A stretch of 64,000 nt of DNA from contig NZ_FXUL01000002.1 in the NCBI RefSeq assembly GCF_900182955.1, forward strand, positions 1-64,000, read 5' to 3'. This DNA is from Noviherbaspirillum suwonense. GTDB taxonomy: Bacteria > Pseudomonadota > Gammaproteobacteria > Burkholderiales > Burkholderiaceae_D. The notes under the pieces are model-generated. The model was not told the origin of the DNA and did no database searches. It saw only the letters and a program-made list of their open reading frames with translations. The position numbers were made by a program, and so were the translations under genes. Of the stretch, positions 16,676 through 24,151 are shown piece by piece. The number at the start of each line of letters is the position of its first letter. Position 1 is the first letter of the stretch.

Positions 16676-17524
16676 ATGCCTGGTAACCGCCCGCTGCTCA
16701 GCAATGCCGCTGCCCCTCTCACCCATGAAGTCGATATCCTGGACGAGCGCGGCCGGGTGTCGACCATACACATCCCTGCCGAACGGCCGCTGACCGTCTA
16801 TGTCGACAAGCGAGAGCTGGTCACGCTGATGACGCTGGGCGGCGCGCCCGAGGCGCTGACCCTGGGTTACCTGCGCAACCAGCGACTGGTGAAGTCGCTG
16901 GAGGAAATCGAATCGGTGCAGGTGGACTGGGCGGTCGAAGCGGTGGCCGTCAAGACCCGCAACGGCATTGCCAATGTCGAGGAACGCACTGCCAAGCGCG
17001 TCGTCACCACCGGCTGCGGCCAGGGCTCGGTGTTCGGCGGCCTGATGGACGAGGTCGACAGCATCGCGCTGGACCCGGACGCGCGGCTCAGGCAGTCGAC
17101 GCTCTATCGCATCGTCGACACGATCCGCACCCAGCAGTCGATCTACAAGCAGGCCGGCTCGGTGCATGGCTGCGCGCTGTTCTCGGCCGACGGCGACCTG
17201 ATCCATTTCGTCGAGGACGTCGGCCGCCACAACGCGGTCGACGCCATCGCCGGCAAGATGTGGCTGGACGGCATGGGCGGCGCCGACAAGGTGTTCTATA
17301 CCACCGGCCGCCTGACGTCCGAGATGGTGATCAAGGGCGCGCAGATGGGCATACCGTTCCTGCTCTCCCGCTCCGGCACCACGCAGATGGGCCACATGGT
17401 GGCCGAACGGGTCGGCATGTCGCTGCTGGCGCGCTGCAGCGGCAAGCATTTCCTGCTGCTGACGGGCAAGGAACGGATGGTGTTCGAGCCTGCGCTGCTG
17501 GAAGATGCGCGCCGCCTCGCCTGA
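16676..17524 (+). CDS. fdhD: FdhD sulfurtransferase for formate dehydrogenase activation
   Basis: A 282-residue protein. FdhD takes sulfur from the desulfurase IscS and passes it to the bis-pterin cofactor, which is essential for formate dehydrogenase activity. Family hallmarks: TLGYLRNQRLV, VVTTGCGQGS, SVHGCALFS, FVEDVGRHNAVDAIAGK and FYTTGRLTSEMV. Only the first Cys of the E. coli C-x2-C pair is present (GCGQG), which is the position known to be essential. The ATG at 16676 was picked because upstream sequence overlaps the previous gene and is not family-like. It lies 19 bases after the Ala/Pro-rich gene. Confidence 0.93.
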   Translation: MPGNRPLLSNAAAPLTHEVDILDERGRVSTIHIPAERPLTVYVDKRELVTLMTLGGAPEALTLGYLRNQRLVKSLEEIESVQVDWAVEAVAVKTRNGIANVEERTAKRVVTTGCGQGSVFGGLMDEVDSIALDPDARLRQSTLYRIVDTIRTQQSIYKQAGSVHGCALFSADGDLIHFVEDVGRHNAVDAIAGKMWLDGMGGADKVFYTTGRLTSEMVIKGAQMGIPFLLSRSGTTQMGHMVAERVGMSLLARCSGKHFLLLTGKERMVFEPALLEDARRLA

Positions 17525-17545
17525 GCCGCCGCCGCCGCCGATGCA

Positions 17546-18253
17546 ATGCCGCTGATCGAGGCCGTCAAGGAAGCGTTCGCGCTGCTGGTCTCGGGCGACG
17601 CAACGCTGTGGCAAATCATCTGGGTGTCGGTCAAGACCACCGTCCTTGCATTGCTGATCGCCACGCCGCTGGCCGTCGGCTGCGGCTATGCAATCGCGTC
17701 CCACGCCTTTCCCGGACGCCGCATCGCGATCTGGCTCGCCCAGGTATCGCTGTCGCTTCCCACCGTCCTGATCGGCCTCCTGCTTTACCTGCTGCTGTCG
17801 CGCCGCGGCCCGCTGGGCGACCTCGGCTGGCTGTTCTCGCAATCCGGCATCGTCGCCGGGCAGGTGGTCATTGCGCTGCCGGTGCTGGTCGCCTTCACGC
17901 TGGCCGCGGTGCAGGCCGCCGATGTGCGCCTGGCGGAGACCGCCATCACGCTGGGCGCGTCGCGCTGGCGGGTGATGCTCACCGTGCTGCATGAAGTGCG
18001 CTTCGGCGTGATGGCGGCGGTGATCAACGGCTTCGGGCGGGTGATCTCCGAGGTCGGCTGCGCGATGATGGTGGGCGGGAACATCGCCGGCGAAACCCGC
18101 ACCATCACCACCGCCATCGCGCTGGAGACCAGCAAGGGCGAATTCGCGCAGGGCATCGCGCTGGGCATCGTGCTGGTCAGCATCGCGCTGGTGATCAACG
18201 CCGGCCTGATGCTGCTGCAGGGCGACGCCCACGCGGCGCCGGCGGTGCGATGA
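17546..18253 (+). CDS. tupB: tungstate-type ABC importer permease (TupB-like)
   Basis: A 235-residue inner-membrane permease with about five or six hydrophobic segments. It contains the permease loop AAVQAADVRLAETAITLGASRWRVMLTVLHEVR, a variant of the EAA motif. The segment NGFGRVISEVGCAMMVGGNI is strongly reminiscent of TupB tungstate permeases rather than ModB. It overlaps the ATPase gene by 4 bases. Its position after fdhD suggests supply of tungstate (or molybdate) for the formate dehydrogenase cofactor. The solute-binding protein TupA is not next to it and must be elsewhere. Confidence 0.8.
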   Translation: MPLIEAVKEAFALLVSGDATLWQIIWVSVKTTVLALLIATPLAVGCGYAIASHAFPGRRIAIWLAQVSLSLPTVLIGLLLYLLLSRRGPLGDLGWLFSQSGIVAGQVVIALPVLVAFTLAAVQAADVRLAETAITLGASRWRVMLTVLHEVRFGVMAAVINGFGRVISEVGCAMMVGGNIAGETRTITTAIALETSKGEFAQGIALGIVLVSIALVINAGLMLLQGDAHAAPAVR

Positions 18254-18903
18254 GCATGTTGCTGGAAATCGGGGGCCTCACCAAGCGATTCGGCGACCGG
18301 CGCCTGTTCGATATCGACCGGCTGGAAATCGAGACCGGCGCCGCCTATGTGCTGACCGGCGCCAACGGCGCGGGCAAGAGCACGCTGCTGCGCATCCTGT
18401 GCGGGCTGGAGCGTGCAGAGGTCAGGGGGCTGCGCTTTCTGGGCGAGCCGCTGTCGCTGGCGCCGTATCCGCGCAGCATGCGGGATGCGATCGCCTATGT
18501 GCATCAGCATCCGGTGATGTTTTCAACGAGCGTGGCCGACAACATCGGCTATGGCCTGAAGGCTCGCGGCCTGCCGCGCGATGAAATACGAAGCAGGGTA
18601 GAGGAAGCGGTGGACTGGGCAGGCATCGGCCATCTGCGCGACAGCCCGCCGCAGACCTTGTCCGGCGGCGAGAAACAACGCGTCGCGCTGGCGCGGGCCA
18701 GGGTGCTGCAGCCGCGCTTATTGCTGCTCGATGAGCCTACCGCGAATCTCGACGGACAGGCGCGCGAAGCGGTGATCGCGTTGATACCGACGCTGCTCGA
18801 CAGCGGCGTCAGCGTGGTGATGGCCTGCCATGACCGTGATCTTATCGGTCTGCCCGGCGTGCGGCGGATGAAGCTGAGAGATGGACGCCTGACCTTGCGT
18901 TAG
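18250..18903 (+). CDS. tupC: tungstate-type ABC importer ATPase (TupC-like)
   Basis: A 217-residue ABC ATPase. Walker A is TGANGAGKST (~36-45), the signature is LSGGEKQRVALARA and Walker B is LLLLDEPTANLD. It is coupled to the permease by a 4-base overlap. It is short and lacks the C-terminal regulatory domain of ModC. Together they would energise oxyanion uptake for the neighbouring formate dehydrogenase. The metal specificity is inferred from the permease and context. Confidence 0.8.
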   Translation: MSMLLEIGGLTKRFGDRRLFDIDRLEIETGAAYVLTGANGAGKSTLLRILCGLERAEVRGLRFLGEPLSLAPYPRSMRDAIAYVHQHPVMFSTSVADNIGYGLKARGLPRDEIRSRVEEAVDWAGIGHLRDSPPQTLSGGEKQRVALARARVLQPRLLLLDEPTANLDGQAREAVIALIPTLLDSGVSVVMACHDRDLIGLPGVRRMKLRDGRLTLR

Positions 18904-19587
18904 AACGCGAACCCGAGGCGACGCGGAACGAGTGGACGGGTAGGGTCGCCCAGGCATGAAAGTCAACATCGGACGACATAAGGCTGCGCCACCCCGGCCT
19001 GACCAGCAGGGGATCAACGCGAACCCGGCCAACCCGGCGTGGCCGATCGCAGGGTGTTCCCCGACCGCACCCGCACCCATCCATACAATTTCTTGCCAGC
19101 CCGGACTATTACGACCCAGCATCCCGCGATGACAGCCTTTATCTCCCAAAATAATGCTGCTGATTACGCTGGGCGAATTATTTCCTATATTAATCCTATG
19201 TTTTTCTCGATAAACGGTCCATGGGAAGCCACCTGAAAATGGTGCTGAAATGGAAGGCGATAATTAATTCAAATAAATTGCTGGTATCAATAGTCGGGAA
19301 AAATTGTTGGGAGCAATTGAATTCTACTGGCTGACCGCCGCCCGCCAACTTTCACTGAAAAACATGCCGAAAGATGATGCGCGATCGGGCGAGTCGCGAC
19401 GATAAGTTATTTCCATGCCTGGCGAAAGCTTATTTTGCATGGCATGGCGGTAATAATATTATTAAGATAAATTAACAATTATTGGGTGTCCTGCAGTTGG
19501 CCGATATTGTTCAAAAAGGCTGTGATTTGTTTCACGGTCTTTTGCAGAACAATTTGTTTTGCAAAAATCCTTGATAGGGAAAATATC
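18904..19587. other. intergenic transition from GC-rich backbone to AT-rich island
   Basis: Up to about 19130 the sequence is GC-rich with no gene-like frame. From there the composition shifts sharply to AT-rich. A 35-codon open frame at 19129-19236 (MTAFISQNNAADYAGRI...) has no ribosome site and is not called. Short repeats such as AATTG...CAATT occur near 19303-19319. The promoter at 19435-19462 is listed separately. The composition break suggests the left edge of an acquired segment. Confidence 0.5.
19435..19462 (+). promoter_or_regulatory. probable sigma-70 promoter of the peptide-kinase-exporter cassette
   Basis: A -35-like TTGCAT (19435-19440) and a -10-like TATTAT (19457-19462) are separated by 16 bases, about 125 bases before the peptide start. 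It is in an AT-rich setting, so chance matches are possible. Confidence 0.4.
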
Positions 19588-19707
19588 ATGACTGCATTGG
19601 CTAAAAAAGTGCTGGAAATGAAAGACGCTCTGAAAGCAAAGTTGCTGGAAGTCGGTTCTGAGGAGTCGGCATCCTCGGAAGATGCGCCTGATTCTGGTGC
19701 AGAATAA
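19588..19707 (+). CDS. 39-residue acidic Ser-rich peptide, candidate kinase substrate or precursor peptide
   Basis: The ATG at 19588 follows TAGGGA by about nine bases. Residues 2-22 (ALAKKVLEMKDALKAKLLEV) would form an amphipathic helix with Leu/Val/Met on one face. A Gly at 23 then divides it from an acidic tail with Ser24, Ser27, Ser29, Ser30 and Ser36 among seven Asp/Glu residues. This leader-plus-tail layout resembles ribosomally made, post-translationally modified peptides, and the next two genes are a protein kinase and an ABC exporter. I do not recognise the family. No Cys is present, so lanthionine chemistry is excluded. It could instead be a small regulator or chaperone-like helper; function is not established. 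Confidence 0.6.
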   Translation: MTALAKKVLEMKDALKAKLLEVGSEESASSEDAPDSGAE

Positions 19708-19739
19708 GCCTGATTGTTTAGGGTAAGCTAAGCATGGCT

Positions 19740-19766
19740 ATGGTTCCTGCCTTAGGGGGGAACCAT
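19740..19766 (+). promoter_or_regulatory. stem-loop between the small peptide gene and the kinase gene
   Basis: Perfect 8-bp arms (ATGGTTCC at 19740-19747, GGAACCAT at 19759-19766) enclose an 11-base loop, 32 bases after the peptide stop. No U-tract follows, so it is more likely a partial attenuator or mRNA-stability element than a full terminator. Such an element would allow more peptide than kinase to be made. Confidence 0.5.
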
Positions 19767-19886
19767 ACATTGCATGGATGTCGCTCGTGCTGGATCCTCA
19801 CTTCATTATGGAAACAAGAAAAATATATTCCTAGTCTAGTCATTAGCGCCGCGCTGAATTAAACACAAGATTCGGGAGCTATCATA

Positions 19887-20957
19887 GTGAAAAAAAAGAA
19901 TGCTCCGAATTTTCCCCTGCCCGACGCGACCGAATTGATGAGCTACCAGATCGTCAGAATGATTGCACGCGGTAGTTCCTCGTTCGTTTATCTTGCGAAA
20001 AACCAGCACGATCAGCTGGTCGCAATCAAGGAATACCTGCCGCATAAACTGTCCCTGCGGAAGGAGGCGCAAATCGATCTCACCATTCCGGCCAAGAATG
20101 CTGGCGAATTTCGCCAGTCTTTGAGAACTTTCCTTTCAGAGTATCGCACTCTGTCCCAAGTAACGCATCCCGGGATCGTGCGCCTCATTGATTTCTTTCG
20201 TGCGCATAATACTTTTTATCTGGTCACAAATTATGAGCCTGGGTCCTCATTGAAAGACGTTATATCGCGTCGCCTATACAGGAAGTTGGGTTACAAGGAA
20301 GATTCTTTACTGCATGCCTACCTTTACTACCGATGCTATAAAAAGAAAATAATTGGCTCTCGCCAGGTTGTTGGAGAGCGCTTGATTAAAAAAATTTTAT
20401 TTAACGTGATTGATGCGATAAGCATGCTGCACGATCAGGGGTTCCTGTATCTGGACTTAAAGCCCGCAAACATCTATTTACGCCATGATGGCACTCCCTT
20501 TCTACTTGATTTCGGTGCGGCCCGGCGTACCCAGGAAAAAAACCGGAGACATTTGAACTGGGTATCCACCCAAGGATTCGCAGCGCCGGAGTTAACACAG
20601 CGGCGACTAGCCTGGATGGGGCCATGGACCGATGCTTACGGCATAGGAGCAACAATTTTTGCATGCATGTGCGGCTTTCCACCGCAATCGGCGCATCAAC
20701 GCGAAACGCATGACAGACTGCCCCAAACCTTCAAACTACTCCGCACCAGGTATTCCAGCGATCTTATTGACCTGCTTGAGTGGTGTCTTCACCTCGATCG
20801 TGAACAACGGCCCCAAACGATGGCAGTCCTGCAGCAGCGCTTGCTGGAATGCAGGACCAACCATACACCCACCACGAAAAGAAAACTCGTCCGCCGCTTT
20901 TCGCATTGGTTCAGCAAGACAATGAAACCCGGTTCATTGATCGCAAAATTAAAATGA
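19887..20957 (+). CDS. eukaryotic-type Ser/Thr protein kinase
   Basis: A 356-residue protein with a complete kinase domain from ~20 to 310. The Gly-rich loop is IARGSSSFVY (26-35), the ATP-binding Lys is Lys48 in LVAIKEYLP, and DFG is at 208-210. The catalytic loop reads YLDLKPAN with Asp190, Lys192 and Asn195; the usual HRD is replaced by YLD, but the base Asp is kept. AAPE, DAYGIGATIF and the late Arg (REQRPQT) are present, so it should be active. An unusual basic, Tyr-rich insert (RLYRKLGYKEDS...YYRCYKKK) lies around 130-155. The C-terminus is basic, with no membrane helix or sensor domain. The start is GTG with GGGAG nine bases upstream. It is AT-rich like its neighbours. The likely substrate is the acidic Ser-rich peptide encoded just upstream; this is inference. 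Confidence 0.85.
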   Translation: MKKKNAPNFPLPDATELMSYQIVRMIARGSSSFVYLAKNQHDQLVAIKEYLPHKLSLRKEAQIDLTIPAKNAGEFRQSLRTFLSEYRTLSQVTHPGIVRLIDFFRAHNTFYLVTNYEPGSSLKDVISRRLYRKLGYKEDSLLHAYLYYRCYKKKIIGSRQVVGERLIKKILFNVIDAISMLHDQGFLYLDLKPANIYLRHDGTPFLLDFGAARRTQEKNRRHLNWVSTQGFAAPELTQRRLAWMGPWTDAYGIGATIFACMCGFPPQSAHQRETHDRLPQTFKLLRTRYSSDLIDLLEWCLHLDREQRPQTMAVLQQRLLECRTNHTPTTKRKLVRRFSHWFSKTMKPGSLIAKLK

Positions 20958-20994
20958 ACCCAGGGAAACTGTAAAGATTCCGGCCAGGAGCAGA

Positions 20995-21078
20995 GTGAAG
21001 ACGTACTTCAGGACGCGACAACGATGCCATCTGATCCGAGTTTGCACTCGGGCAGCGATCATTTATGGCAGACCCTAA
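20995..21078 (+). CDS. possible 27-residue leader peptide overlapping the ABC exporter start
   Basis: A GTG follows AGGAG by five bases and opens a basic 27-codon frame. It ends at a TAA 14 bases inside the exporter gene, whose own ATG at 21065 has no obvious ribosome site. Translational coupling would explain exporter expression. The sequence itself is not recognisable. Confidence 0.25.
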   Translation: MKTYFRTRQRCHLIRVCTRAAIIYGRP

Positions 21079-22936
21079 GTTGATTCCTGTTTATGCCAGC
21101 AAAGCACCTCGTGAAAGGTCAGGCAGAGAGATGTTTTTTAAAGAAAACAGCGGGCCGTATTCCGGCTGGGTCATTATCCGTACTCTTTTGCCCTATATCC
21201 TGATCTATAAAAAAAGCGTGTTGCTCGCGATGTTATGCCTGGTCTGCGTGAAACTGGCCAGCCTGATGATACCCATTACATTCAAGCATATTATCGATTA
21301 TTTTTACGCTAGGGGATCTCAATCCGCACTGCTGGTCGTGCCCATAACGTTAATTTGTACGTATGGCTTGTTGCGTCTGGCAGTAAATATTTTTGGCGGT
21401 ATGCGCGACGTTTTATTTGATCACGTCAATAGGGCAACCACCCGTATTGTCGCTTCAAATACATTTCATCATCTGCACACGCTCAGTCTGAATTTTCATC
21501 TCAGTCGGCGAAGTGGAGGAATCACGCGCGAAATTAGCTTGGGAATGGCTGGCATTAAAACATCAATGAGTCGTTTTCTGGGTAATATTTTGCCCGTAAT
21601 CATTGAGATTACCTTGGTGCTTGCCTATCTGGCCTGGCATTACCAGTTCCAGTTTTTTATCATCATATCAGTCAGCATGGCTGCCTATGTCTTGTTTACT
21701 GTCGTGGTTACAAATTGGCGCACCCATTATAAACGCCAGCTCAACCTGTTTGATGCGCAGGCAGCAGCATGTGCAGCCGACAGCCTGGTGAATTTTGAAA
21801 CGGTCAAGTATTTCAATAACGAGATTTATGAAAGGCAGCGTTACGACGCTATTTTGGAAGAGAAAGAAAAGGCTGCAAGTCTGGTCCTGCATTCGTTCAA
21901 ATTTCTCAGCGCCGGGCAGCAGCTGATCATCGTAGTGGCGATGGTTCTGGTCCTGTGGTATGCCGCGAGCGGTGTTGTTCAACATACCCTGAGCCTGGGT
22001 GATTTGGTGTTGATCAACACATTCCTGGCGCAATTGTATGTGCCACTGAGTTCGCTTGGCGTCACCTACCGTGAAATCAAGCAAGGCCTGATCGATCTGG
22101 AGAAAATGTACCAGATATTAAATAGCCAGCCCGAGGTGACCGATCATCCTTCGGCTTTTCCCCTGCAGTGCCAAGGGGGAGAAGTTCATTTCAGGCAGGT
22201 CGATTTTTCTTATCAGCGGGGTGACAGGAAGATTCTGCATGGAGTTGAATTCACGATTCCTGCCGGTCATACGGTCGCCGTGGTGGGACATAGCGGCGCA
22301 GGAAAATCGACGTTGGCAAAACTGTTATTCCGTTTCTACGATGTCGAAAGCGGACAGATTTTAATCGATGGACAAGACATCCGTTCGGTAACGCAAGCTA
22401 GCCTGCGGCAAGCCATTGCCATCGTCCCTCAGGACACTGTGCTTTTTAACGACACGATTGCGCACAATATCGCTTATGCCAAGGTGGGAGCAAGTCAGCT
22501 TGAAATCGAAACTGCAGCGCGCTCCGCGCATATTCATCAATTTATTGTGAGCCTCCCGCAAGCGTATGAAACCATGGTGGGCGAGCGCGGCTTGAAACTG
22601 TCCGGCGGGGAAAAACAGCGTATCGCCATTGCCCGTGCCTTGCTTAAAAATCCCGAAATTTTGATTTTCGACGAAGCGACGTCTTCACTCGATTCCAGGG
22701 CAGAGCAGGCGATCCAGCTCGAACTCGACTATCTGGTGCAGAAGAAAACAACCCTGATCATTGCGCATCGGCTGTCCACTGTCATCCATGCCCACCAGAT
22801 TTTGGTGATGGACCAGGGGCGCATCGTCGAACGCGGAACGCATGCGGAGTTGCTTGCCAGGGGCGAGAGTTACGCCGCATTGTGGTTTGCCCAGCAGAAT
22901 GGGCGCTATGCCGAACGCGATGTCGTTGCGACCTGA
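21065..22936 (+). CDS. Atm1/HMT1-type ABC exporter (fused membrane and ATPase domains)
   Basis: A 623-residue half-transporter that would work as a homodimer in the inner membrane. About six membrane segments lie between ~45 and 330. The segment SLVNFETVKYFNNE is a hallmark of the mitochondrial Atm1 / heavy-metal-tolerance group, and GLKLSGGEKQRIAIAR is the matching signature region. Walker A is GHSGAGKST at 408-416, the signature is at 512-518, Walker B is ILIFDEATS with Asp536 and Glu537, and the H-loop is IAHRLST. There is no peptidase C39 domain, so it would not cleave a double-Gly leader. Characterised Atm1-type exporters move glutathione-related or metal-linked compounds. Here its partners are a kinase and a small acidic peptide, so a modified peptide, free or metal-loaded, is a possible cargo (inference). 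Confidence 0.88.
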   Translation: MADPKLIPVYASKAPRERSGREMFFKENSGPYSGWVIIRTLLPYILIYKKSVLLAMLCLVCVKLASLMIPITFKHIIDYFYARGSQSALLVVPITLICTYGLLRLAVNIFGGMRDVLFDHVNRATTRIVASNTFHHLHTLSLNFHLSRRSGGITREISLGMAGIKTSMSRFLGNILPVIIEITLVLAYLAWHYQFQFFIIISVSMAAYVLFTVVVTNWRTHYKRQLNLFDAQAAACAADSLVNFETVKYFNNEIYERQRYDAILEEKEKAASLVLHSFKFLSAGQQLIIVVAMVLVLWYAASGVVQHTLSLGDLVLINTFLAQLYVPLSSLGVTYREIKQGLIDLEKMYQILNSQPEVTDHPSAFPLQCQGGEVHFRQVDFSYQRGDRKILHGVEFTIPAGHTVAVVGHSGAGKSTLAKLLFRFYDVESGQILIDGQDIRSVTQASLRQAIAIVPQDTVLFNDTIAHNIAYAKVGASQLEIETAARSAHIHQFIVSLPQAYETMVGERGLKLSGGEKQRIAIARALLKNPEILIFDEATSSLDSRAEQAIQLELDYLVQKKTTLIIAHRLSTVIHAHQILVMDQGRIVERGTHAELLARGESYAALWFAQQNGRYAERDVVAT

Positions 22937-23131
22937 GCGGGCAGGGAAAGGCGCTCCTGGCGCGTTTCAGTTCTCGACGACGGCCTGGCTGCGGTCTTGC
23001 GAAATGCTTGCCGTAGCCCGCGCGAAGTGATCAGCGCATGCTTGAGCTGGCTTATGGCGGAAGGCGGCTGTCGGTTGTAATCGAATCCGACAATCCAGGC
23101 CGCCTCTATGACGTCCACCGCCTTCGGCCCG

Positions 23132-23965
23132 TCATCGTTCAGTAGTCCTTCGCCGCGCCAGCGCGACCGTCTCCTTCGCCAGCATCGCATATAACGCGCC
23201 CTTGTCCGCATCCCACGCCGTGACCGCCGCCTGCTGCGTCGCCACCGTCGCCATGTCGCCGCGTGCAATCGGGCCTGAAAGGGCCGCCGTGGTTCCAGCG
23301 TTAAACGTCTGCTCGACGGTTTTGTTCACCAGCGGCGCCATCATCTGCATCGCGACGGCTTCCGGTATGCCCGCATGGCGATAGGCCTGCAGCGCGACAT
23401 CGAGCAGGGTCACCAGGTAGTTGCAGGCGAAGACCGCCGCGGCGTGATAGACGGTCTTCGCCGCCGGGTCGATGTCCACCAGTTGCGCGCCGATGCCGGT
23501 GAACAGGGGTCGCAGCACGGCAAGCGCGGCCGGGTCGCCTTCGGCGCCGCACCAGGTACCGGCAAACGACTGCGCCACCTGTTCCGGCGATGCGAAGCTG
23601 CGTATTGGGTGAATGCTGGCAGTCAGCGCGCCGCGCTCCGCGGCCGCCGCCAGCACCGTGGAGGGAAGGGCGCCGCTACAGTGGAACACGACTGTGCCCG
23701 GCCGGATGACGCCGCTTGCCGCCAGCTGTTCGCAGCAGCCGGCGATCTGGTCGTCCGGCGTTGCGATCAGCGTGATATCGGCTGCAAACAGGTCCGCGTA
23801 ATCATCGACCGGCCGGCCGCCGCCGATGAATGCGCAGGCGGCTTTGGCATTGCCGGCGTTGCGGCTCAGCACGTCGCGGAGTTCGAGGCTGCGATGGCCC
23901 TGCCAGAGCCTGCCCAGCGTCTGGGCAAGGTGGCCGCTGCCTATGATGTTGAGAGTTGGCTGCAT
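23132..23965 (-). CDS. Rossmann-fold DUF2520 family protein, putative NAD(P)-dependent oxidoreductase
   Basis: A 277-residue protein. The N-terminus LNIIGSGHLAQTLGRLW is a GxGxxx dinucleotide-binding loop. ITLIATPDDQIAGCCEQL and VFHCSGALPSTVLAAA follow the pattern of NADP-oxidoreductase/ketopantoate-reductase-like proteins. The C-terminal half has the DUF2520 helical domain (AAKTVYHAAAVFACNYLVTLLDVA, then LSGPIARGD). The true substrate is unknown. It stands alone on the minus strand, convergent with the exporter and divergent from the first LRR gene. Base composition is back to the GC-rich norm, marking the right end of the AT-rich cassette near 22940. Confidence 0.85.
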   Translation of the reverse strand: MQPTLNIIGSGHLAQTLGRLWQGHRSLELRDVLSRNAGNAKAACAFIGGGRPVDDYADLFAADITLIATPDDQIAGCCEQLAASGVIRPGTVVFHCSGALPSTVLAAAAERGALTASIHPIRSFASPEQVAQSFAGTWCGAEGDPAALAVLRPLFTGIGAQLVDIDPAAKTVYHAAAVFACNYLVTLLDVALQAYRHAGIPEAVAMQMMAPLVNKTVEQTFNAGTTAALSGPIARGDMATVATQQAAVTAWDADKGALYAMLAKETVALARRRTTER

Positions 23966-24151
23966 GTCTTACGGTCGGAAGGGAAGCCGTCGAGTGTAGC
24001 ACCGGGGCCGCCATGCCTCCGCCCTGATCGCGGCGAACCGCTATCGCATCATGAACTCAGGCGTATGCGCTGTTACCGACCACCTGTTAACGCCGGCGGC
24101 GTTTCCCCTCATCCTTCCGTTCTTGCATTCTTTAACTGGCCCAGAAAAATC

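Noticed and set aside
19129-19236. 35-codon open frame (MTAFISQNNAADYAGRI...) upstream of the acidic peptide, possibly a second small peptide
   Set aside because: No ribosome site, and it lies at the composition break; nothing else supports translation.
19588-19707. Lanthipeptide or other Cys-based precursor
   Set aside because: The peptide has no Cys, and no lanthionine synthetase, HopA1-type lyase, YcaO or radical-SAM gene is nearby.
22906-23118. Minus-strand frame of about 70 codons (VIEAAWIVGFDYNRQPP...) after the ABC exporter
   Set aside because: It overlaps the exporter's 3' end antisense, has only a GTG without a clear ribosome site, and matches nothing I know. It could be a gene fragment but is not supported enough to call.
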